This document shows, piece by piece, positions 9,641-17,332 of a stretch of DNA of 64,000 nt. Under the pieces are notes generated by a model. The model worked only from the letters and a program-made list of their open reading frames with translations. It had not been told where the DNA came from and made no database searches. The stretch spans positions 57,940 to 121,939 of the forward strand of contig JAYTOP010000012.1 of the NCBI GenBank assembly GCA_043747745.1. Reading direction: 5' to 3'. This stretch comes from SZAS-103 sp043747745. GTDB lineage: Bacteria; Pseudomonadota; Gammaproteobacteria; Xanthomonadales; Xanthomonadaceae. The stretch's first letter is position 1; every line of letters starts with the position of its first letter. A program made the position numbers and the translations under genes.

Positions 9641-10723
9641 GTGCCTTCATCTGTCTCCAGTTCTAGCCGCCGCATTCCGCAAGGCCATTGGCTGGCCGCG
9701 CTGGCCGCAGCGTTGGTCATCCTTGTGCTGGTCGTCGGCGCGATGGAGTTTCGACTCGCTGCGCGCGGCTTCGAGCCGACCATCGTCGATTCGCCGGGAC
9801 GCTGGATCGAGCAACGCGCGCGCGCCAGTGCGCTCGGCGAGCATGCGCTGATCCTGCTCGGCAACTCGCGCATGCAGCTCGATCTGGATACGGCTTCGAT
9901 TCGATCCGAAACGCGCATGACTCCGGTGCAATTGGCGATCGACGGCAGTTCGTTCGTCCCGATCCTCGCTGGCCTCGCGAAGGATCCGTCCATCCGTGGC
10001 ACGGTGTTGATCCAGTACACCGACCCTCCGATCGCGGCCGGCGCGATCCACGATGCCGCCGACGAGATGCAGGCCGCATACGATGACGCCAACATTCGCA
10101 TCCACCTGGATTACGCGACATCCGAGGCCGTCCTGACCGACGCATTGCATTCGCACATGCGCAGCTATGCCGACGGCACGCGACCGATCACCGCCTTGCT
10201 CGATCGGATCCTGGCGACGAGTCCGACGCCGCAGTATCTGGTTACCCTGCCCGATCGCTCCCGCGCCGCCGACTACCGCAAGGTGACAATGCCGGGCTGG
10301 TATTTCGGCCGCGTCATCAAGAACCTGGGGACTGAAGTACGCCAGCCCGGCATGACCGACGACGAACTCGACACCGAACTTCAACGCAGGATCACCGCGA
10401 TCGTGCCGGAGAACGCTGCGCGCTTCGACCAGGGGGTCGACCGCATCGATGCCATGGTGGATGCGATCCAGCGTCGCGGCGGGCGGGTGGTGTTCGTGGT
10501 GTTCCCGACCAGTGGATTGGTCAGGGCGACCGATGATGCACGCTACCCGCGTTCGCGATTCTGGGATCGCTTCGTGGCGCATACGACTGCGACCACCCTG
10601 CACTTCGATGACGCACCGGGCCTGCGCACTTTCAAGTGCCCCGATGGATCGCACCTGGACATGCGCGTCAAGGCACGCTTCACGACCGCGCTCGTCAAGG
10701 CAATCGGGTTGTGGCAACGGTAA
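9641..10723 (+). CDS. SGNH-hydrolase-like periplasmic protein, tandem copy 2
   Basis: 360 residues starting at GTG 9641, two bases after the stop of copy 1. The position equivalent to the ATG of copy 1 is ATA here, so the GTG must be used. Membrane anchor at about residues 17-35, GNSRM with Ser76, and CPDGSHLD with Asp335 and His338. It is alignable with copy 1 along its whole length (RRIPQGHWLA, AMEFRLAARGFEPTI, RSYADG, PTSGLV, TALVKAIGL) but clearly diverged, so the duplication is not recent and both copies seem to be under selection. Likely role: periplasmic O-acetyl transfer or hydrolysis on a surface glycan, with the MBOAT protein. Confidence 0.82.
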   Translation: MPSSVSSSSRRIPQGHWLAALAAALVILVLVVGAMEFRLAARGFEPTIVDSPGRWIEQRARASALGEHALILLGNSRMQLDLDTASIRSETRMTPVQLAIDGSSFVPILAGLAKDPSIRGTVLIQYTDPPIAAGAIHDAADEMQAAYDDANIRIHLDYATSEAVLTDALHSHMRSYADGTRPITALLDRILATSPTPQYLVTLPDRSRAADYRKVTMPGWYFGRVIKNLGTEVRQPGMTDDELDTELQRRITAIVPENAARFDQGVDRIDAMVDAIQRRGGRVVFVVFPTSGLVRATDDARYPRSRFWDRFVAHTTATTLHFDDAPGLRTFKCPDGSHLDMRVKARFTTALVKAIGLWQR

Positions 10724-10738
10724 GCAGAACGATTACGC

Positions 10739-11215
10739 TCAACGCTCGGGCGGCAACAACTCCAAGCCCATCACGATGGCATCTTCGCGACCGCGCCTGG
10801 CTGGGTAATAGTTGGTGCGGCGGCCGACCTCGTTGAAGCCCTCGGAGTCGTACAACGCGATGGCGTTCGGATTGGACGGACGCACTTCGAGAAAGACCTG
10901 CATCGCGCGATGCCAGCGCGCGAGATCGAGCAGCCGGCGCACCAGCAATCGTCCGAGGCCGCGGCCTTGTTGTTCGACGGCAACGCAGACATTGAGTACA
11001 TGCGCCTCGCCGGCGGCGGCACTGAGCACGCCGTAACCAAGCAGCGCGCCGCCATCTTCGAGCACCCAGCATTCGTAGCCGGCGGCGAGGCAATCGCGGA
11101 AGATGGTCTCGGTCCACGGGAATTCGTAGGCGCGGTTTTCGATCTGCATCAGCGCGTCCAGGTCGCGGACATGCAACGGGCGCAGGCGCGGCAACGGCGC
11201 GACAGCGGCGTTCAT
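10739..11215 (-). CDS. rimI: Ribosomal protein S18 alanine N-acetyltransferase
   Basis: 158-residue GNAT acetyltransferase. The acetyl-CoA loop is QQGRGLG (about residues 82-88), preceded by HVLNVCVAVE and followed by ALYDSEGF, the classic RimI arrangement. RimI acetylates the N-terminal alanine of ribosomal protein bS18. The longer upstream open frame is not used: ATG 11215 gives the family length, and its first bases overlap the stop of the upstream gene (ATGA). Third gene of pssA-holD-rimI. holD-rimI is also the E. coli arrangement. Confidence 0.93.
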   Translation of the reverse strand: MNAAVAPLPRLRPLHVRDLDALMQIENRAYEFPWTETIFRDCLAAGYECWVLEDGGALLGYGVLSAAAGEAHVLNVCVAVEQQGRGLGRLLVRRLLDLARWHRAMQVFLEVRPSNPNAIALYDSEGFNEVGRRTNYYPARRGREDAIVMGLELLPPER

Positions 11216-11592
11216 GGTTTCGCGCGTTGCATACGCAACGCGCGCAGGCGCGGCCACAGCGCACGCTTTGCGGCCGGGTTGTTGCGCAATTGGGTCAACG
11301 ACGGGATCTGCTGCGCCCGCAGCCAGCCTTGTGCGTCGTCGATCTGCACCGGATCGAGATCGGCTGCGCGCAGCAACGCCCGAACCAGCGGATCGATTGC
11401 GATCGGCGCACGGGGTCCGACATCGACTACCCGAGACTGGGCTGAAGTAACGGCAGTTGCAGGCACGATCGCAGCGGACGATTGCGAAGCGGCATCGGCT
11501 TCGATCGGCACCGACGCTCCGGCATGCCGATACAGCGTGTAACCCAACGCCGTCAGGCAACGTTGCTGCTCGACCGACCAGTACGCGCTCAT
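11212..11592 (-). CDS. holD: Probable DNA polymerase III subunit psi
   Basis: 126 residues, poorly conserved overall, but three places fit HolD. The N-terminus YWSVEQQRCLTALGYTLYR resembles the chi-binding segment (LQQLGITQW in E. coli). DPLVRALLRAADLDP (residues 68-81) resembles DPLVSDVLRALTVSP. The C-terminal SLTQLRNNPAAKRALW resembles ALTDLRANPTARAALW. Its place directly before rimI, with a four-base overlap, matches the E. coli holD-rimI operon. Psi links chi to the clamp loader. Its ATG overlaps the pssA stop. The E. coli comparison is from memory, not a computed alignment. Confidence 0.72.
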   Translation of the reverse strand: MSAYWSVEQQRCLTALGYTLYRHAGASVPIEADAASQSSAAIVPATAVTSAQSRVVDVGPRAPIAIDPLVRALLRAADLDPVQIDDAQGWLRAQQIPSLTQLRNNPAAKRALWPRLRALRMQRAKP

Positions 11593-12380
11593 GGGGTGCC
11601 TTGTTCCGATCCGCGCTTGCGGCGCAACTTATTCCATCCCCACATCGCGGGACCCGACAACGCATACAAACCGAAGACTGCCAGCAATAACCGCGCCGGA
11701 TAGATGTAGATCGCCACGATCACCAGGACCACCACCAGCAGCAGCATGAACGGTACGCGCTCGCCGGGCGGCGACGGGTTCGCGCGACCACCCTTGAAGC
11801 TCGTGTAGCGGAAGCGGCTGACCATCAGCAGGCCCGAGCAAACGCTCAACCCGAGCGCGACATACCGCAAGTCCTCGCCTGTATAGCGCCCCCATTCCTC
11901 CATCGTCCACACGAACGCCATCATCACCGCCGCTGCAGCCGGGCTGGACAGCCCGATGAACCAGCGCTTGTCCACCACCCCAACCTGAGTGTTGAAACGT
12001 GCGAGCCGCAACGCTGCGCAGGCCGCATACAGGAAGGATGCCGCCCAGCCGGCCTTGCCGATCGCCACGCCGTCGAACTTGAGCGTGGACAGCGCCCAGT
12101 GGTACATCACCAGCGCGGGCGCCATGCCGAAACTCACCAGATCGGCGAGCGAATCGTACTGCACGCCGAACTCGGTACTGGTGCCGGTCAGCCGCGCGAT
12201 GCGGCCATCGACGCCATCGAAGATCGCGGCAATGAACACCGCCATGCAGGCGTTTTCGAAACGATGATCGGCGGCGGCGAGGATCGCGTAGAAACCCGAA
12301 AACATCCCGCAGGTGGTCAGCAGGTTCGGCAACAGGTAGATTCCGCGTGACCGAGGGGCCGGTCTGGGGGTGTCATCCAT
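11589..12380 (-). CDS. pssA: CDP-diacylglycerol-serine O-phosphatidyltransferase
   Basis: 263-residue integral membrane enzyme making phosphatidylserine from CDP-diacylglycerol and serine, the first step to phosphatidylethanolamine. The CDP-alcohol phosphotransferase signature is complete: Asp55, Asp58-Gly59, Ala62-Arg63, Gly72, Asp76 and Asp80. About seven to eight hydrophobic segments follow. An in-frame upstream extension to 12575 lacks family similarity, and ATG 12380 (MDDTPRPAPRSRG) fits the PssA N-terminus. First gene of a tightly overlapping operon with holD and rimI, divergent from a DUF4124 gene. Confidence 0.93.
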   Translation of the reverse strand: MDDTPRPAPRSRGIYLLPNLLTTCGMFSGFYAILAAADHRFENACMAVFIAAIFDGVDGRIARLTGTSTEFGVQYDSLADLVSFGMAPALVMYHWALSTLKFDGVAIGKAGWAASFLYAACAALRLARFNTQVGVVDKRWFIGLSSPAAAAVMMAFVWTMEEWGRYTGEDLRYVALGLSVCSGLLMVSRFRYTSFKGGRANPSPPGERVPFMLLLVVVLVIVAIYIYPARLLLAVFGLYALSGPAMWGWNKLRRKRGSEQGTP

Positions 12381-12486
12381 GGGCTGGCCTTGTTGGATTA
12401 AGATAGAGTGTAGCCGTTGGGTCACTGCGCGCCACTGCGCCCTTCCCACCATCCTGCAAACCTGACCAGCGTCCCCCGGAGGTCGT

Positions 12487-12939
12487 ATGCGTAACCAGTC
12501 CCTGGCCATCATGGCCAAGTCGTCCATCACATCGTTGATCGTCGCGGCCAGCCTGCTCGCAGGCATGAGCGCCACAGCCTCCGATCCGGTCTACAAGTGG
12601 AAGGACGCCAACGGGCAATCCCATTATTCGCAGCAGCCGCCGCAAGGCATCAAGTACGAGACCATGACGCCTGCGGGAACCACCGCGATTGCTCCCGTGG
12701 CGGCGGCCAATGCTGCCGATACCGCCAAGGCACCGGCTGCATCGGGCCAGACTCCGGCGCAGATCGAGCGCCAGAAGTACTGCGACACCGCACGCAAGAG
12801 CGTTGACGTGCTGACCACGCATCCGTTGGTGGATATGGATATCAACGGCGATGGCAAGCCTGTCCGGCTCACGCCAGAGCAACAGACCGCACAGCTTGAG
12901 AAAGCCAAGCAGCAGGTTGCGGCGCTCTGCCCGAAATAA
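12487..12939 (+). CDS. DUF4124 domain-containing secreted protein
   Basis: 150 residues with an N-terminal signal-like segment (about 12-32, ending GMSATASDP), then the DUF4124 core VYKWKDANGQSHYSQQPPQG, typical of periplasmic proteins of unknown function in Xanthomonadales. An alanine-rich linker leads to a Cys-containing C-terminal half (YCDTARKS and ALCPK), which may form a disulfide. The start could be the first ATG (12487) or the ATG at codon 9. A second, shorter DUF4124 gene follows directly. Confidence 0.82.
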   Translation: MRNQSLAIMAKSSITSLIVAASLLAGMSATASDPVYKWKDANGQSHYSQQPPQGIKYETMTPAGTTAIAPVAAANAADTAKAPAASGQTPAQIERQKYCDTARKSVDVLTTHPLVDMDINGDGKPVRLTPEQQTAQLEKAKQQVAALCPK

Positions 12940-12951
12940 ACGATACGCAGC

Positions 12952-13257
12952 ATGCACTTGCATTGGGGCTGGGCTGCGCTGACGGCGCTCGCGCTGGGGG
13001 TCGGCCTGGCTTGGTGGACGCAGCCTGCAGCCTTGCACCCCAGCAACACTGACGATCCACATCGCCACGCCGCGACGCACCACGGGCACGTGCAGGCCGA
13101 TGTCGGTCCAACCCTGTATCGCTGGATCGATGCGCGTGGCGTGCTGAACATCACCACCGAGCAGCCGCCAGCCGGTCGCACCTTTACCATCGTGCGCATC
13201 GATCCGAATCGCAATATCGTGCCGATGTCGGGTGAAAAAGCCGGGGATGGGAAATAG
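12952..13257 (+). CDS. Short DUF4124-like protein
   Basis: 101 residues with a hydrophobic N-terminal anchor (about 6-22), a His-rich stretch (HRHAATHHGH) and a DUF4124-like core TLYRWIDARGVLNITTEQPP. It follows the larger DUF4124 gene by 12 bases, so the two are probably co-transcribed. The spacing of the His residues could allow metal binding, but nothing else supports that. Function unknown. Confidence 0.65.
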   Translation: MHLHWGWAALTALALGVGLAWWTQPAALHPSNTDDPHRHAATHHGHVQADVGPTLYRWIDARGVLNITTEQPPAGRTFTIVRIDPNRNIVPMSGEKAGDGK

Positions 13258-13455
13258 CGAATCAGGAATCGATAGCAAGAGCGCTTCGCTTGCATTGGTT
13301 CCTGTCCGCACGCACCACCGCAGATACAATGCCGCTCCATTGTTCCAATTCCCGATGACGGACCGCTTCCTGCGGTCCGCCCTTCGGGTCAGCCAAATTG
13401 TTCGTTCCGACATCCTGTCATCACAATCTCCATTTCCAATGCCCGGCCCCAATCC

Positions 13456-15159
13456 ATGCGCCTGTCGCAATTCCATCTCAATACCTCCCGTGAAACCCCC
13501 GCCGACGCCGAGATCACCAGCCATCGGCTGATGCTGCGCGCAGGCATGGTCCGCAAGCTCGGGGCGGGACTCTACACATGGTCGCCGCTGGGACTGCGGG
13601 TGATGCGCAAGGTCGAGGCGATCGTGCGCGAGGAAATGAACCGCGCCGGCGCGCTCGAATTGCTGATGCCGACCGTGCAACCGCGCGAACTGTGGGAAGA
13701 AACCGGGCGCTGGGAAAAATTCGGCGGGCAACTGCTCAAGATCAAGGACCGCAAACAGGCCGAGTATTGCTACGCGCCGACCGCCGAGGAAGTGATCACC
13801 GATTTCGCGCGTAACGAGTTGCAGTCGTACAAGCAGCTGCCGGTGAATTTCTACCAGATCCAGACCAAGTTCCGCGACGAGATCCGCCCACGTTTCGGGG
13901 TGATGCGCGCGCGCGAATTCCTGATGAAGGACGCGTACTCGTTCCACCTTACGCCCGAGTGCATGGAGCGCGAATACCGGAACATGCACGCGGCTTACAC
14001 GCGTATCTTCACGCGGCTGGGTCTGCGCTTCCGCGCGGTGCGCGCCGACAGCGGCGCGATCGGCGGCGACGCGTCGCAGGAATTCCACGTACTCGCGGAG
14101 TCGGGCGAGGACGCGATCGCGTATTCGACCCTGTCCGACTATGCAGCAAACCTCGAAGCTGCAGAAGCTGTTGCGCTGGGCGTGCGTTCCGTCGCCGCGG
14201 AACCACTACGCAAGGTCGCCACTCCGACCCAGAAGACCTGCGATGACGTCGCCAAACTGCTGGGCATACAGGTCGAACGCACGGTCAAGTCAGTGGCTGT
14301 CATGGCGGACGACACGGGCTTTGTACTCGCACTGGTACGCGGCGATCACGACGTCAACCAAATCAAGTTGACCAAACTGATCGGGGCCTATCAGCCTGCA
14401 AGCGAAGCCGAAATCCTCGATCACCTTGGTGCCGAGCCCGGCTTCCTGGGACCGGTCAATCCGCGCAAGAGCATCAACCTGATCGTCGATCGCACCGTCC
14501 ATGCAATGGCGGACTTTGTGATCGGTGCCAATGAAAAGGGCTTCCATCTCGCAGGCGTGAACTGGGAACGCGACTTGTCTGACACCGACACGACTGTTGC
14601 CGATATCCGCAATGTCGTCGAAATGGATCCGTCGCCGGATGGCAAGGGCCAATTGATGATTCAGCGCGGCATCGAAGTCGGCCACGTGTTCCAGCTCGGC
14701 CAGAACTATGCGAAGGCGATGAAAGCGAGCGTGCTCGACGAATCCGGCAAGGCGCAGGTGATGTTCATGGGCTGCTACGGCATCGGCGTAACGCGCATCG
14801 TTGCGGCCGCGATCGAACAGAATTCCGACGACAGGGGCATTCTCTGGCCCGAGCCGATGGCGCCGTGGAAGGTCGCGGTCTGCATCATCGCCGCGAAGAA
14901 CGACACCACGGTCGGCCCCGCCGCCGAAGCGCTGTACCGCGAACTCAACGAGGCCGGCATCGAAGCCGTGCTCGACGACCGCGGTTTGCGCCCGGGCCCG
15001 ATGTTTTCGGACATCGAACTGATCGGCATTCCGCATCGCGTTGTCGTTTCCGAGCGCGGGCTCGCGGCTGGGACGTTCGAATATCGGGCGCGCAATGCGG
15101 CCGAATCCGAAAACCTCGATCGCGCGGCTTTGTTTGCCCGGTTGAACGCCAAAGTCTGA
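13456..15159 (+). CDS. proS: Prolyl-tRNA synthetase (bacterial type with editing domain)
   Basis: 567-residue class II synthetase that charges tRNA-Pro. It begins MRLSQFHLNT with motif 1 nearby (LGAGLYTWSPLGLRVM). Motif 2 is FRDEIRPRFGVMRAREFLMK at about residue 139, motif 3 is GCYGIGVTRIVAA, and the C-terminal anticodon-binding domain begins near residue 470. Between motifs 2 and 3 lies the insertion domain (about 220-400) that deacylates Ala-tRNA-Pro, as in E. coli-type ProRS. The 198-base gap upstream presumably carries the promoter, and a hairpin GCGGACCGC-like structure is visible near 13360-13380. Confidence 0.97.
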   Translation: MRLSQFHLNTSRETPADAEITSHRLMLRAGMVRKLGAGLYTWSPLGLRVMRKVEAIVREEMNRAGALELLMPTVQPRELWEETGRWEKFGGQLLKIKDRKQAEYCYAPTAEEVITDFARNELQSYKQLPVNFYQIQTKFRDEIRPRFGVMRAREFLMKDAYSFHLTPECMEREYRNMHAAYTRIFTRLGLRFRAVRADSGAIGGDASQEFHVLAESGEDAIAYSTLSDYAANLEAAEAVALGVRSVAAEPLRKVATPTQKTCDDVAKLLGIQVERTVKSVAVMADDTGFVLALVRGDHDVNQIKLTKLIGAYQPASEAEILDHLGAEPGFLGPVNPRKSINLIVDRTVHAMADFVIGANEKGFHLAGVNWERDLSDTDTTVADIRNVVEMDPSPDGKGQLMIQRGIEVGHVFQLGQNYAKAMKASVLDESGKAQVMFMGCYGIGVTRIVAAAIEQNSDDRGILWPEPMAPWKVAVCIIAAKNDTTVGPAAEALYRELNEAGIEAVLDDRGLRPGPMFSDIELIGIPHRVVVSERGLAAGTFEYRARNAAESENLDRAALFARLNAKV

Positions 15160-15326
15160 CCGGTTTGTCGCTCCGGCAAGCGGATCGGTTGCGTCCGGAT
15201 TAGTCGCCATCGCCACGCGCCCGCTTACCGATCGCGCGTGCAGTATTTCTTTTCCGCAGCGTTGTGGATTAGTATCGATGGCACCCGGCGATTCCGGGCC
15301 ATCCAACTCGTCCAATGGAAACCAAT

Positions 15327-15716
15327 ATGTCGATCGATATCGAAACCATGTCAGCCAAGGAACTCGCGACGTTGATCGCCAAGGCCAGCCAGCGCCACAA
15401 GAAACTCAAGAAGCGCAAGCCTGCGACCGCAGTCCGCAAGCAGATCACCACGATCGCGCGCGCGGCCGGTTATACGGTTGCCGAGTTGTTCGGTGGCGGC
15501 GAAGCCAAACCGGCCAGCGCTGGAAAGACCAGCAAACCCGCAAAGGCCGCCAAGAAAGCCACCCGCAAGTCGAGCAAGTCCAGTATCAAGGTCGACCCAA
15601 AATACCGTAACCCTGAGAATGCCATGGAAACCTGGGCCGCACGCGGCAAGAGGCCGCGCTGGCTGGCGGCGGAGATTGCCAAGGGCAGGAAGCTTGAAGA
15701 GTTTGCGATCAAGTAA
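15327..15716 (+). CDS. H-NS family nucleoid protein
   Basis: 129 residues from MSIDIETM (an ATG four codons upstream at 15315 is also possible). The N-terminal helix has ELATLIAKASQRHKKL, the linker is very basic and rich in Lys/Ala/Ser, and the C-terminal DNA-binding part has KYRNPENAMETWAARGKRPRWL, the YRNP...W..RG..P.WL pattern of H-NS-like proteins in xanthomonads and Burkholderia. Such proteins bind AT-rich DNA and silence acquired genes. Single gene with its own terminator just behind it. Confidence 0.85.
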   Translation: MSIDIETMSAKELATLIAKASQRHKKLKKRKPATAVRKQITTIARAAGYTVAELFGGGEAKPASAGKTSKPAKAAKKATRKSSKSSIKVDPKYRNPENAMETWAARGKRPRWLAAEIAKGRKLEEFAIK

Positions 15717-15740
15717 TCGCAATCGGTTTCAATCAAAACA

Positions 15741-15767
15741 AAACGCCGACTTCGTGTCGGCGTTTTT
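15741..15767 (+). terminator. Rho-independent terminator of the H-NS-like gene
   Basis: Perfect ten-base stem AAACGCCGAC / GTCGGCGTTT with a five-base loop (TTCGT), directly followed by a run of T. It begins 24 bases after the stop codon. Confidence 0.9.
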
Positions 15768-15789
15768 CTTCTGGAGCACGGCTTTCCAG

Positions 15790-15990
15790 AGCGCAGCGCG
15801 TGAAAGCTTTGCTCCAAAAAGCTCAGCACCTTCTTTCCATGACTTGTGGAGGATCTGGCTAGCAAGCCCTCGCCTGCCTGAAGCACCCGACCCTCGCGCT
15901 TGGCGCTCCGGCGTTCATCGTCGCGCGAACCAATCGCTCGCAAGTGCTCCTGTTTACCCCGGTGATAGAAGGGATAAACCGTCTAAAGAT
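15790..15990 (+). repeat. Dispersed repeat, copy A
   Basis: Shares several blocks in the same order with 26469-26655. GCGCAGCGCGTGAAA comes early in both. Later both have GGCGTTC(A/G)TCGTCGCGCG, then AACCAAT, CGCAAG, and at the end AAAG with CGCCGCGC. It fills most of the gap between the H-NS terminator and the thrE-like gene, and its end runs into the thrE-like 3' end. No coding potential. Confidence 0.65.
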
Positions 15991-17251
15991 TGCGCCGCGC
16001 CGGAATCAGCAGATTCCCGAACAACACCCCCGCCACCAGCGCGACGAGAACCGTCAACACCGCCACCGCAGTATTCAGCCCGAGTATCAAATCGCGCTCC
16101 AGCACGAACGTCAAACTGCGAAAACCCACACTTCCGGGCACCAGCAGAACGATACCCGGCACCCGCACCAGCGCGCCCGGTCGGTTGGCCCAGCGCGCGT
16201 AGGCGTTGCTCGCTGCGCTGATCACGACGCTTCCAAAGAACACTCCCGCATCGTTGCCGAGTTCCGCACCCGCCCAGCGGGTCACCCCGTAGCCCAGCCA
16301 CGCCGAGGCCATCACGACCAGGTAGTCGCGGCGGTGCGCGCGGAACAGGACCGCGAACGAATACGAGGCCACGACCAGCGCGATTACCTCGACCCATCGC
16401 GCCACATGGTGGCTGGTCGCTTCGTGCGGATGCCAGCCGAGCAGCTTCACGAACTGCATCGCGGCGACAGTACCGAAGGTCAGTTTCAGCAGGATTGCCA
16501 AAGCGCCGCCGAAGCGCGCGGTGCCCGAAACCAGATGCTGACTCGACAATTCGGACACCGCGTTGGTCAGCATCATGCCGGGCATCAACACGATGATCGA
16601 GGCGATCACGACGGTCTTCGTGGTCAACGGAAACCAGAACGTCGCGACCGCAGCCGCGAGGAAGGTCGCGATCAGCGCGGCGATCGCCTCCTCGGCTTCC
16701 TGCACGCGCGGTCGGCGCAGGCCGGCGACGTGAAGCGTACCGATCAGCACGCCGATCACGCCGGAGATGGCGATATCCAGCCAACTGCTGCGCAGCAGTC
16801 CCGCCACCGATGCCGCAGCGAGTCCGTAGCTCAACGTCTCCAGCGCCAGCGCTCGCGAGCCGGGCGGGCGGTCCAGCGCGTGCAATGCAATGGAACCGGA
16901 GGCCAGATCCATGGTCCCTGCGAGCACGTCCTCGGCGATCGCGTCGGCCGCACACAGCTTGCGCAAATCCGTGCTACCGGGTTCGAGCCGGATCACCTGG
17001 GTGGTATCGAGCAGGGGCGATTCGGTGGTCGCGTCCGAAAACGACAGGATCATGCCGGTCGGGTTCGACCATGGATTGCAGCGCAGTCCAAGCCGGCGCG
17101 CGACCGCGCCAACCGCGCCTTCGAGGCGTTGCGCGGTGGTGCCGTAGATGTGCAGGCGCGTCGCCAACTCGACCACGAAACCGATGCGGTCGGTGTAACT
17201 CGCGCGCGCATGCGGATCGGCGGCGGTGGCGGTGTTGGCTGGTTGCGGCAT
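15983..17251 (-). CDS. ThrE-like threonine/serine exporter family protein
   Basis: 422 residues. A cytosolic N-terminal part (about 1-140, with SYTDRIGFVVELATRLHIYG and WSNPTGMILSF) is followed by about ten membrane segments in two halves, the ThrE/YjjP-YjjB fusion layout. Members export threonine and serine by proton antiport in Corynebacterium; the substrate here is inferred only from the family. The long open frame continuing upstream to 18019 is antisense to the EamA gene and is not part of this product. ATG 17251 (MPQPANTAT) is chosen. Confidence 0.85.
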   Translation of the reverse strand: MPQPANTATAADPHARASYTDRIGFVVELATRLHIYGTTAQRLEGAVGAVARRLGLRCNPWSNPTGMILSFSDATTESPLLDTTQVIRLEPGSTDLRKLCAADAIAEDVLAGTMDLASGSIALHALDRPPGSRALALETLSYGLAAASVAGLLRSSWLDIAISGVIGVLIGTLHVAGLRRPRVQEAEEAIAALIATFLAAAVATFWFPLTTKTVVIASIIVLMPGMMLTNAVSELSSQHLVSGTARFGGALAILLKLTFGTVAAMQFVKLLGWHPHEATSHHVARWVEVIALVVASYSFAVLFRAHRRDYLVVMASAWLGYGVTRWAGAELGNDAGVFFGSVVISAASNAYARWANRPGALVRVPGIVLLVPGSVGFRSLTFVLERDLILGLNTAVAVLTVLVALVAGVLFGNLLIPARRNL

Positions 17252-17332
17252 GCGCGCAGACTGAAGTGGATCGCCGCATCGCGCAAGCGTCTCGCCCTGC
17301 GCGCGCGTCGATGCCTGATAATCACGGTTTGA

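Larger units (their letters stand above)
8290..10723 (+). repeat. Ancient tandem duplication, about 1.2 kb per unit
   Basis: Unit 1 runs from about 8290, in the last part of the MBOAT gene, through the first SGNH gene. Unit 2 begins near 9500 and includes a degenerate MBOAT tail (about 9530-9665) plus the second SGNH gene. The scar aligns base by base with the MBOAT end: CACTCGAAGAGCGATTCGG against CGCTCGAAGAACGATTCGG, and CGTGCCTTCATCTGTCTCCA against CGTGCCTTCATCTATTTCCA, both ending CAGTTCTAG. Breakpoints are approximate because the edges have diverged. Confidence 0.85.

Noticed and set aside
10739..11665. One 308-residue protein covering rimI and its upstream region
   Set aside because: Only the last 158 residues match RimI; the rest is antisense-like and overlaps the holD candidate, which has a better frame and an ATGA junction.
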